A stretch of 64,000 nt of DNA, from positions 28,789,741-28,853,740 of the forward strand of contig OY821782.1 of the NCBI GenBank assembly GCA_963682175.1, in the 5' to 3' direction. Below the pieces are notes generated by a model, which was not told where the DNA came from, did not search any database, and saw only the letters and a list, made by a program, of their open reading frames with translations. The position numbers and the translations under genes were made by a program. The stretch comes from Triglochin maritima. Its lineage: Eukaryota; Streptophyta; Magnoliopsida; Alismatales; Juncaginaceae. The stretch's first letter is position 1. Every line of letters begins with the position of its first letter. Below, one piece after another: positions 22,246-32,796 of the stretch.

Positions 22246-24781
22246 TCAACCATAGTCAGAACTGGATTGAATGTCACCATGTTGGTGCATGTATCCAGTT
22301 GAATTGTTCCCCATGTTGCCCTGAGGTAAAGATTCCACACCCCTCACATGTGTTTGTTCTCTTATTTGCTCGAGGGATGGTGGTTGGGTAGATGAATTTC
22401 TCCCCCTTTTCTCACTTTCTTTTTGAGTTTGTGATGATTTATTTGATTCAGAAATCTTATAGATACGCGATCTCATCACAACATCACTTTGATTGCATAC
22501 TATTTCTGGTTCATTATCAACATGAAAGATATTAAATTCAGCCTTTAAGTTCCCAAAAGATAGTTGCATGAGCCCATTTTGACAATTTATCAAAGCTTCA
22601 GAAGTGGCTAAAAAGGGTATGCCTAGTATTACAGGGATTTGTCTCTTAGGATCGATAACAGGTTCAGTGTCTAGAACGACAAAATCCACTGGGTAAATGA
22701 AGTCACCAACCTTAATCAAAACATCCTCTACTATACCTCTTGGTTTCTTAATAGAGCAATCAGCAAATTGAAGGGTTGTCTTAGAGAGTTTTAGTGGACC
22801 AATGTTGAGTTGCTCATAGACAGAGAACGGGAGTAAGTTAACACTAGCACCAAGGTCTAGAAGGGCTTTGTTGATAAAAGTATCTCCTATCGCACATGAA
22901 ATTGTGGGACACCCAGGGTCTTTATACTTTATAGGAGATGAGTTGGACAAAATCGAGCTTATGTTTGCAGTTAAGAATGCCTTCTTTGGTACATTCGTTT
23001 TTCTCTTCCTAGTGCGGGTATTTGTTGAATAATATCTAGGAGTGGAATATTCACCTTAACTTGCTTAAATACTTCCCAGATTTTCTCCATTTGTGCACTT
23101 GAGTTCTTCTTGAGTCTATTGGGGAATGGGGCTTTAGGAACATAGACTCGCTCAGGTTGAGCTATAGGTTCAGGTTGAGTAGGTGGGTTGGGCTTTTCAA
23201 ATTGGACTTCAGGTTCAATGGTTAGGCCACATGTGAGTGCTTAACGGCTAGATTGATTAGGAGCTCTAGGATTGACCACATTGTTATCAACTTGTTTTAC
23301 GGACCGTAATGAAACAACTGCATTTATTTGTTGGAACGGTCCCTCCTCACGAACCATTTGAACCGGTCTAGGGTTGATACTTCCTAGAGGTGGTTGATAG
23401 GGCGGATATTGATTATTAGGTCTTGGATTCACATCAGGTTGACTTGGAAACTGACCCTTTTCTCTTTCACCTACTATTTGTGTTAGTTGGCTGACTTGTT
23501 TTCTAGCCTTTGGAAGGATTGGTTGGTTGTTTGCATAAAAGTCTTAACCAAGTTTTCCAAGCTTGTCAATCTAACATCATAATCTCCATTGTTACTAAAC
23601 CCAGATGATGTATTATTTTGGTTATACGGGTTTGGTTGTTGTCTAGGAGGTTGACCTTGTTGGTTCCATGAAAGATTGGGATGATTACGCCAACCCAGGT
23701 TATAGGTTGATGCGTATGGGTCATTTCTGGAATGGTTAAATGCGGCATTAACTTGTTCCAAGTCCGCACAATCCTGCATTGTATGACCAGTTTGACCACA
23801 TCTAGAGCAAGGGATAGAAGATGCTTGATTCACTAGGGGTCGGGTTTTTAGCTCTAGACTTTCCATTCTACGCATAAGAGTAGCTAGTTTTGCTTCAGCA
23901 GCAATCGTAGCATCTACAGCTAAGACAGCTGGTTTGGGTTGACTTGCTATTCTAGATCCAATACTCGTGTTAATCGGTGCTCTAGCATTGTCCCATTGCA
24001 TACTATTTTCGGCTAAATCCTCAAGAAAAATCCAAACATCATTCTCACTTTTGGACATAAAGCTTCCTTGGCTTATTGATTCTAGCATAATCCTAGATGT
24101 AGGTGTCAATCCCTCATAGATAATTTGGCACAATTGCCATCTTGGAATTCCATGATGAGGGCACTGGGTCAACAGACTCTTAAATCTTTCTAAATAGGAA
24201 TAGAACGACTCGCTCTCAGATTGAACGAATGCAACAATTTCATTCCTAATCCTAATAGTCTTATGGTTGGGGAAATATTTCTTTAAGAATACTTGAACAA
24301 ACTCAGCCCAACTCCTAATAGATCTTTCGGTTAGACTATATAGTCATTTCTTAGCGTCGTCCTTCAGTGCTAGAGGCCCGAATTTAAAACGCACTGCCTC
24401 CTCAGAGATATGCTGGTATTGCATAAGGTAGCAGATTTCCTCAAATTCTCTAAGGAAGAGATATGGGTCTTCCCTAGAGGTGAACTTGGGCAACATACTC
24501 ATGTATTGTGTCTTCAGTTCGAAGTCGCGACCCGGTATGGTGGGCATAACGATGCACAATGGCTGTGCAGCCATCGTTGGGTAGCACCGATCCCTCAGAG
24601 TCATAGGTGGTGCAACAGGTGGGTCCACTACATTCTCACCCATTGGATCCAGGTGAGGTGGTGCAACAGGTGGGTTGGGGCTAAGTTCCAAACTGGAATC
24701 TAGATGAACTCGTGAGAGTCGATTGCTCAAGTCCCGAACCCAAATCTGAGTGCACCGGTTTGAATCAATTTTTGAATTCAA
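22246..24781 (-). pseudogene. gag-pro: Broken gag-pro frame of element D
   Basis: Aligns along its length with the 839-codon gag-pro frame of element E. Pieces: 24344-24781 (N-terminus through KDDAKK), a stop just after, 23483-24172 (end of capsid, knuckle CSRCGQTGHTMQDC, linker), 23241-23432 (linker), then 22246-22950 with the protease segment (ALLDLGASVNLLPFSVYEQL and ILGIPFLATSEALINC). A missing stretch between 22950 and 23040 removes the conserved LKDLCT segment. The retropepsin motif ILGRPFL reads ILGIPFL here. Several stops and frameshifts mean no polyprotein can be made. Confidence 0.85.
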
Positions 24782-26053
24782 ATTCGAAATTTAAATTTCA
24801 AATTCAAATTCAAGAATCAATTGATTTATATATATATATTCAAAAATGGAAACAAACAATAGAAAGGGGAAAGATGAGAAAGGAATCCTAATATAAAGAA
24901 CTGAGATGAGAAGAGAAAGAAGACTCAGATGAGAAGGGAAACTTAACTCTAAAAGATAGGTAAGTGGGTCGGTAAGAAGTTTCCTAAACAAGCACGGTTC
25001 AAACAATCCTAGACCTAATGTAGCTTAGATCTAGACGACTCCTAACTGGTTGAGTCGAATTGGTTCGCTTGATTCACCTACCTCACTAATCAAACCAACT
25101 TGGCCAGGCAGTGTATAGCTAGTGGGGGCGCTTCCGACAGAGTCGGTGCCAATTAGGCAACCACTTCGCTTGGAAGACTTACGTCAACACAAAAACAGTT
25201 TCTAGACACCAAATTAAATTCGATCGGCTTCAGGTCATAGCAAGTCAAACTAATCTTCTCCTTAATTGAGTCTGAATCCTTAGGGGTCAATGTCTAATTG
25301 ATTTTAATTTAAGGCTTGGGTGACACTTTAGGATTGTGATTTGTGGGCCACGGAAGGGTGATGAAATCCCCACCGTATCTTTTCCTACGGAGTTGCCCTT
25401 AAGATAGTTTAACTTAAATCTGGCAAAGGTAGTCAAACATTGGTCTTTAATTTGGGTACAATTGCAAGGTTGTATGCGAACTAATTTATATGCTTAAATG
25501 CAATCGATAAAACCGCGCACGTACCTTGCCTCCAGCACTCTTCAACAAGAATTAATTTGCAAGAATTTAGCAAGAATAATGCAAACAAAACACTATATGA
25601 TGTATGCACTAAGTCCTTCTAATTTTGCCAATTTTTAGGTCAGGGTTGAATTATTGTCAATTATGGAATTTTGCCCTAACACGTGCAGTTCTACGAAAAG
25701 GAAATTTTTCGAAACTAGAAATTACGAGGAAAAATGCAACAAAGGTTACCTACGCACGCTCAGTCAGGTTCGCCGCCCGCTCTCAAAAATTCCCAGATGC
25801 TCTACACGTCCACCCAGAGATGGAGACGACCTCAGAAAAAATTGAAGCCCATATGCTTCAAACCTGCGGCGAATCCACCGCAGGTTCTTCTTGGTGTGCG
25901 GCGATTCCGCCGCCCTTCTTGCTCCAACTGTGCCCGGATTTCGCCGCGCACTCTGTTGTCTCCTGAAACGCAAACCCAAATAGTTAGATCGCGCACACTA
26001 TAAAACAGGATATAATCGAAATCAAAAAAAAATAAAAAAAATCTTCGTCGCCT
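24782..26053 (-). other. Leader of element D
   Basis: 1.27 kb noncoding. Contains an AT dinucleotide run near 24826-24838. CG-rich inverted repeats of the GCGGCGAATCC.CCGC type occur at about 25867-25885 and 25898-25915. It matches the leader of E in order. Confidence 0.6.
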
Positions 26054-26070
26054 CCCCGGCAACAGCGCCA
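26054..26070 (-). other. Primer-binding site, tRNA-Asp type (element D)
   Basis: Minus-strand TGGCGCTGTTGCCGGGG: one mismatch to the tRNA-Asp complement, six bases from the 5' LTR. Confidence 0.88.
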
Positions 26071-26076
26071 AAAACT

Positions 26077-27252
26077 TGATGACAATTAAATTTATACCGC
26101 AAGTGCACGACGTCAATGAAGATGTGGCAAGTACTGGTCGAACACAAGGAGGGAGAGATATTGTTATTTTTGTGATTTTTTGATTATGGAAAGAAAGAAA
26201 GAGAAATAAGGTTGGTTTGAGATTTTTGGATTTTTAATTTCTAACGCAAGAACAACAAGAAACAAATTAAGAATAAAGCAAATATGGATGAGAGTCCAGC
26301 GGGTGGAGGTTTAGATATCGGGTTTTGATTAGAGAATTCTGAAACTTATAATAAATCACATTAGTTATAAAGCATTACATGATAAATGACTCAACATAAA
26401 CTCAAGTAATCAAAATATACTAACACGAAATTAAAATAATAACGTAATTCTTCTTCTCATCACCCTAAATCCGTCACCCCCACCGTTTAGAGAGAGTTAG
26501 AAACACATGGATGGAGGGAAGGAGAAGGGGTCCTAGAGAAACTACAAAAGAAAACTAAAAACAAAAAATAAAAGAACAGAATTTTATTGCTAAAAAGAAG
26601 AGGAGGAGAGGAGCCCCTTCCAATACATGATTTGGCCTTCTTTATACCCTCAACCGGGGATCCTAATACATAAAAGGAACGTACACGCGTCAATAAAGCA
26701 ATGGCAAAATTTGAGCGCACAGATCGACTTTTGTGCGGCGGAATCGCCGCATTTTGTACATGAGGTGCGGCGGAATCGCCACCTTTTTGGCTCGGAATCG
26801 ATCTGGATTTTTCCTGTGTGTTTATGGCATGTTTTAGCTGTCCTTTGCGCGTCCGAATTAATTATTGCATATCTTTGGAGATCCGAGTTAATTTCTTCAT
26901 ATATTTGGAGATCCAAATTGATTTTTCTTTAGAACTTCTCCAAAATAATCTTTTGGTACTTGTAATTTGCAGTCGGGTCCTCGGCTTTTGCAATTAAGTC
27001 CCTGACCTTTTTGTAATTAGGTCTTTGAATGCTTTTATACTTGGATGGACTTCAATTTGAATCCCGATAATTTTGAACTTGGTCTTTATGATAGAAATGA
27101 GTCCCTTGCATGCGTTTATGCTCCGGATATGGGTAATTTTCATTCAGGTCCCTGTATTCTGTAAATAAGACTAAACACATACCTTAGTAGCATTTATTGA
27201 TATAAAGTTAATCTAAATGAACGACATATGATGCAATGTCTGCAATGCATCA
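26077..27252 (-). repeat. 5' LTR of element D
   Basis: 1176 bp, partner of 20051-21225 with scattered substitutions. U5 hairpin CGTC-N6-GATG at 26111-26124 (one G-T pair). The palindrome near 26738-26755 keeps the full GCGGCGGAATCGCCGC form. Confidence 0.9.
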
Positions 27253-27257
27253 GTATG

Positions 27258-27577
27258 AGACTCACTTTTTGTTTGCTTGGTGAGTCGGACATGCCTAACG
27301 AGGTTATTGACCTCGTTCCGACCCACCAGCCTGTTGGTTGGAGAGTTTGGATTGACGATCATAACTTCAGTACCGCAACGGGAGAAACTCTTCTTCTGGT
27401 GCCCCTTATTTCCCAAACTCTTGAGTGGTTCAAGCTCTTTCAGTTTGATCCTTTGAATGAGATGTTTTTACGTCTAATTCATGAACCTCTCCTTTCGTCT
27501 TGTGCTCTTTGTGAGGTGGACCAAACATGAGTATTCTTGCCCCGCGTGGTGTCATGTTCCCTTTCCAAGTGCATTGA
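27258..27577 (+). pseudogene. Gag-like frame of element B, 3' part
   Basis: Continues the frame broken at 20050, matching the C-terminal 100 residues of the F protein (a VPTHQPVGWRVWIDDHNFS region). A one-base loss near 27515 shifts the frame, giving an early stop at about 27530. The original stop corresponds to 27575-27577. Confidence 0.8.
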
Positions 27578-28561
27578 CCCACTTTTGAGGTTCCCATTTG
27601 ATGTCCTTTGATAAATGAAGATGGGAACTTATTTTTGTACATAGTTATATTAAAAAAATACAATAAAAGACTCCATGAGCGAGCATTGCTTGTTGTGGGC
27701 CCCAACCCTTGTGTATTTGGGCCACATTTTCTTTCACGTATTTGTATCCCTTCTTTAGCATCTTACAGGTTTTGAGAGAATTCGGGGTTATGTCCATCAA
27801 CATGACCATAACACTTTCCTTGTGCTTCACGTTGGTGAGCTCTTTCCTTTTTCATACATAAATCCATGTAGTATGTTGCTCATATTCATTGAGGACAATG
27901 CATGAAGTAGATGTAGGGGGTGTCTTAAGTGTGTACATAGTCGAGTCTTTTTCCTTTGATTTTGTTTTCTTGTGTGTGCATTGTTAGGGTCATGTTAGTG
28001 TACTGCATTTAATTTCGATATATCTGTCTGTCATGATCCTTGGGTGGGTTTGTCTTCTTTTGCTTGCCTAGTGCTTTAACATTTGAATATTTCTTTCAAA
28101 ATCTTCATGTGTTTGCGAAAGAAAATGTTTTGTGGGTTTTTGTGTGTGTTTAGCATGTGCAAAACCGTTGAGAGGCAAACTAAAAAGAAAGCTCCCAAAA
28201 TTGTCTTGAACTTGATGCATTAGGATATCTTGTATACCGGCTTTAGGTCTTATCGAGTCCTTAGGATGCACCCCGGTTTTCCCTCGGGGGTGAGTAATCA
28301 TAGGGTTTCAGTACTCAACATTTAAAGAAGCCCACCCTGAACCTAGTGAGTCAATAATTCGTGTCTGGTTAATATAAAGAAGTTTGTTGTAGTCAAGGAC
28401 CATTTAAATCTTGTTATGAGACATTAAGTGTAGGGGTTTTGGTTCATGTGTAGATAATAAATAAGTGAGTAGGTGTTCTCTCTTCTCGCACGGCTCCTAT
28501 CACTCAGGAAATTAGGTCCGAGGGGGCTTTGTGTCTGGTGCTTTCGAGTCATTTGACTTGG
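27578..28561 (+). other. 3' noncoding region of element B, first part
   Basis: Noncoding, colinear with 15.6-16.6 kb of element A and with 500-1520 of F. Interrupted at 28562 by a solo LTR. No gene seen. Confidence 0.6.
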
Positions 28562-29826
28562 TGATGCATTGCATACATTGCATCATATGTCTTTCATTTA
28601 GATTATTTTTATATAAATAAATGCTACTAAGGTATTGTTTTGAGCAATTGTGCAGAATTCAGGAGTTACAATACAATTTACCAATATTCGAGCTAAAACG
28701 CGTGCAATGGACTTAGATGGATCACAAAGACCAATTAGATAGAGGTTCAAGCTCAAGTTGAAGTCCAATTGATTGCATAAGAAGCCAGGGACCTGATCGC
28801 AAATTAGAAGGACTAAAAAGTTATTTTGGAGGAGTATTCAAGAAGAAATCAAATTCGGATCTCCAAAGATATGCAATAATTGATTTATACGCATGGAGGC
28901 CACCTACATCATACCAAAAACACACCCACAAAAGCACGAATTCATCTGGACCATCCATGCGGCGGAATCGCCGCATCTAACGGTCAATATGCGGTGGAAT
29001 CGCCGCACGGCTTGCGATCCGTGCCTCCCATTTTCGTCCAATTGTGTAATAACACGTGTCATTCCTGATGCATACTTAGGGTTTCTTGTATCGGCTATAA
29101 ATAGCCACGAAATTGTGTTGTGAGGGAACTTTTTTGTATTACATTCTATGCAATAAAATTCTGCCCATTTATTTCTCCATTGTCTTTTTCTTTTGTAAGC
29201 TTAGTTTTAGATTAATATTTCATGTTCTTAATTTCAGTAGAGTAAAATAATTTAGTTGTTCTTTATTCTTCTCTTAGAATAATTTGTTGTATGTTCAGAA
29301 TAATTGTATTTGTTTTCGTAGATCGTAGTTTAGTATAATATTTCTTTCTTTTTCTTTTCATAGTCTCTCGATGATCTCCATGACCCCTTCTCTCATCTTC
29401 TCCCCATGGGTTTCTAAAACCCTCCAAAGGGTGGGGGTGACGGATTTAGGGTTAGAGAAGAGAGATCGTTTTTATTTTAATTTCTTGTTAGTGTTTTGAT
29501 CATATGAGTTTTTGTTAAATCAATTATCATATGATGCTTAATATCTCACTTGATTTATAATAATTTTCGTAATCTCTAATCTAACTCGAAGATTCATAAC
29601 TCCCACCCACTGGACTCTCATCCATAGTTATTTCTTCTTGTTGTTCTTGCTTTAGAAAGATAAAAAAATAAATCCAAAAATCTCAAACCAACACTATTTC
29701 TCTTTTGCTTTCCTTAATCAAAGAAAATCACAAAAATATAAGAATCTCTCCCTCCTTGTGTTCGACCCGTACCTGCCACCGCTTCAACGCGGCCGTGCAC
29801 TTGCGGTATAAATAAAAATCACATCA
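28562..29826 (+). repeat. Solo LTR of the D/E family
   Basis: 1265 bp bounded by the exact duplication CTTGG (28557-28561 and 29827-29831). It starts TGATGCATTGCAT and ends CACATCA, and is alignable with the D and E LTRs (which are in the opposite orientation). It holds two CG-rich palindromes (28958-28975 and 28990-29007), a CTATAAATAG TATA box near 29096, and the U5 hairpin CCGC-TTCAAC-GCGG at 29779-29792. A single LTR with intact duplication is the expected product of recombination between the two LTRs of a full element. Confidence 0.92.
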
Positions 29827-29831
29827 CTTGG

Positions 29832-30453
29832 GATGCATCGACCGAACTCCTGTTACACGGGTGGTAGGGATTGTCCTATGTGGAGGTTTGGGGAAAGGTG
29901 TACGTGATAGTGTAAGTCGTCATCGGCAATGATGCACGAAACCTGACCCTGGGAGAATGAAACTCCAACTATTAAGAAAAAAAAGTAAGAAAAAAACAAA
30001 AAGAAAAAAATGGTAATGCAAATAAGAACCTTAATGGACTTTACACTTTGTATCACTTGAGGATGTTGAGGTTTTCCATGTCTTTCACTTAAGTCCTTAA
30101 TTAACTTGCACGAATGGTTCATTAGGCTAGGTGTGTGGACTAGTACCTATATAGAGTCGGCCCGTCGGATTATCGTGTCCAATGATCGACAAAATATGTC
30201 CAACGAGTCGAGTGACTAGATTGAATAATGCATCTATGTTCGGATTTTGTGGGTATATCCGCTGAAAACCCTCAGGAGACAACACTCCTCCTTGGAGACA
30301 ATGAGGTTTAACGGCTTGTTGCACGTGCTAAGTGCAACCGTGATTCCAACGAAAGTGAGTTAGGATTTCCCTATTTTTCGTATGCTTTTTTCTTTCTTTC
30401 ATTCGTCCCTTTCTTTGTTTTGCTCGGGACAAGCAAAAGTTAGGTGTGGGGGT
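29832..30453 (+). other. 3' noncoding region of element B, second part, and polypurine tract
   Basis: Resumes the region interrupted by the solo LTR. Contains the hairpin pair AGGAG-ACAACA-CTCCT (30274-30289) and GTTGCAC-N7-GTGCAAC (30318-30338), then the polypurine tract ending GTGTGGGGGT at 30453. Element E inserted inside this tract and duplicated its last five bases, GGGGT. Confidence 0.7.
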
Positions 30454-31683
30454 TGATGAAGAATTAAATTTATACCGCAAGTGCACGGCGTCTATGAAGA
30501 CGTGGCAAGTACGGGTCGAACACAAGGAGGGAGAGATTTTGTTATTAGTGTGATTTCGATTGGGGGAAAGAAGGAGAGAAGAAATAATTGGGTTTTGAGA
30601 TTTTTGGGTTTTAATTATCTAAAGCAAGAACAAGAACAATTAAAATTAAAACAAGAACAAAGAGGTGAATTCCGTCGGGTGGAGGTTTAGATTTAAGGTT
30701 TAGATTAGAGAATTCAGAAACTTATAATAAATCATATTAGTTATAAAGCATTACATGATAAATGATTTAACATAAACTCAAGTAATCAAAATATACTAAC
30801 ACGAAATTAAAATAATAACATTCATTCATCTTCTCTTCACCCTAAATCCGTCACCTCCACCCTTTGGAAGGAGTTAGAAACTCATAGAGGGAGCAAGAAG
30901 GGGTCCTTGAGACATTACAAAAGAAAACTAAAAGTAAGAAATAAAAGACAGAATTTTATTAATGAAAAGGAAGAATACAAAACTAAGATTAAAAATAAAA
31001 ACTAACACCAAAGACTAAGGACCCTTCTAACATCGTTCTCGGGTCTATTTATAATTGCTACAAGGGATCTAGGTATAGTATTGGAAAGTACACGTGTCCA
31101 GACACGACTGGACAAAATTGGAGCACACAGATCGCTGAGGGGGCGGCGTTTCCGCCACACAATGTATGTGATATGCGGCGATTTCGCCGCACAATCTTCT
31201 CTGATTTAATCCGGAATTTTGCTGGTAGTTTATGGTATGATTTGATCCTCCTTTGCGCGTCTGGATGATTTCTTTCCATTCTTTTGAGCTCCGGATTAAT
31301 TCATTTATATGTTTGGAGATTTACATTGATTTTTCTTTAGATTTTCTCCAAGATAATATTTTGGTGCTTTAATTGCAATTAGGTCCTTGACTTTTTTGCA
31401 ATTAAGTCCCCGGCTACTTTTGTGCTTAAGTCCTTGTTCTTTTTGCAATTAGGACTTGAATGCTTTTATGCTTGGATACATTTCCATTCGTAACCCGATA
31501 ATCTTGAACTTGGTCTTTATGATAGAAATGAGTCTTTTGCACGTGTTTATGCTCGGGATGTGGGTAAATTGCATTCAGGTCCCTGTATTCTGTAAATAAG
31601 ACTAAACACATACCTTAGTAGCATTTATTGATGTAAAATTAATCTAAATGAAAGACATATGATGCAATGTATGCAATGCATCA
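30454..31683 (-). repeat. 3' LTR of element E
   Basis: 1230 bp. U5 hairpin CGTC-TATGAA-GACG at 30489-30502 (plus-strand reading). Palindrome TGCGGCGATTTCGCCGCA at 31174-31191, next to a second CG-rich inverted repeat at 31143-31157. Outer end has GATGCA-N10-TGCATC. Confidence 0.92.
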
Positions 31684-32796
31684 AATACCCCCACACCTAG
31701 ATTTTGCTAGTCCCTAGCAAAACAGAATATAAGAAAAATGAAAACAGGGAAATCCTAACTCACTTTCGTAGGAATCACGGTTGCACTTAGCATGTGCAAC
31801 AAGCCTTTAAACCTCCAAGTTTCCTAGGAGGAGGAGTGTTGTCTCCTGAGGGTTTTCAGCGGATATACCCACAAAATCCTGAATCAACATTTCATTAATA
31901 GTTCTCAATGTCCCTACCTCAACCATATACATCTCACTGAGAATTCTTGCATGCGCATTATATAAATCTAACTCATTAAAAGTATGACTTGGTCTTTGTT
32001 CCTCCAACATTCACACCACTAACCCTTCTACACATGTTTATCACTTGAATTATTTTGCACGCCTCCTTTGGTGGTGAAGTATCATTCGGATCAACCATGG
32101 CATGGATCATTCTTTTAGCTTTAGGCCTTGAGTATTATTATTTTTTTCTTTTCTTTTCTTCCGTGATTCAACACATTTGCTTTTTGACACTTTTACCCTT
32201 TTGCATTCGTGTAGCGAGTTTGGTCGATAATCCCGAGCTGGTAGACTCAAGTTACCGGGTTTCAAGATACCCCTACGGACCAGTGACTCAAAGGCTTGGG
32301 CTTTTGTAATCATTTTGCAAAATGTGTTTTCTTCACTTTATTCCTTTATTTTTATTTTTATTTTCCTCAAGGCTTAATTGCTATTAGAAGTCCACACTTC
32401 CCGGTATATTTTCCTCAACCTCTGCTTTTTATCAACCACTTCAAAGATTTGATTCATCCAATTTAAGTGCATACATGTCTTAAAGGGCAATGGGTTATTT
32501 CTTTGGAACTTAGATTTATGTCACAATTTCTACAAGCAGAACTATATAATAAGGAACAAAAACTCAATGCAATTTGTACACGGGTTTTAGCAGTTCAATC
32601 TTAAGCTATGTCATGAAACATTATTTTTATTTTTATTTTTTAAATTAAAAGACAGAATATATAGATAAATATATACATAAACACCCCCCCCCCCCCACAC
32701 AACTAAATCATGCATTGTCCTCAATGTATGCAAATATAAAGCAAATGCACTTATTACCTTGGTGAATTGCGGTGGAAGGATGGAATTTGCTCAAAG
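31684..32796 (-). other. 3' noncoding region of element E with polypurine tract and hairpins
   Basis: Minus-strand polypurine tract at 31684-31698. Hairpins at 31780-31800 (GTTGCAC-N7-GTGCAAC) and 31832-31847 (AGGAG-N6-CTCCT). A 13-base C run lies near 32684-32696. No gene: this is where pol would be expected if it followed gag-pro, and there is only about 1.1 kb of noncoding DNA. Confidence 0.7.

Larger units (their letters stand above)
20051..27252 (-). mobile_element. Element D: decayed gag-pro-only gypsy-type LTR retrotransposon nested in B
   Basis: 7202 bp on the minus strand with the exact duplication GTATG (20046-20050 and 27253-27257), splitting the gag-like frame of B. LTRs 20051-21225 (3') and 26077-27252 (5'); primer site 26054-26070; a multiply broken gag-pro pseudogene at 22246-24781. 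Same family as element E and the solo LTR at 28562. No polymerase genes. Confidence 0.92.

Noticed and set aside
24826..24838. AT dinucleotide run as a replication origin or regulatory site
   Set aside because: A simple microsatellite inside the leader of element D; nothing else supports a function.
28562..29826. Possible full element starting at this LTR
   Set aside because: Both sides of the single LTR carry CTTGG and continue element B, so it is a solo LTR.
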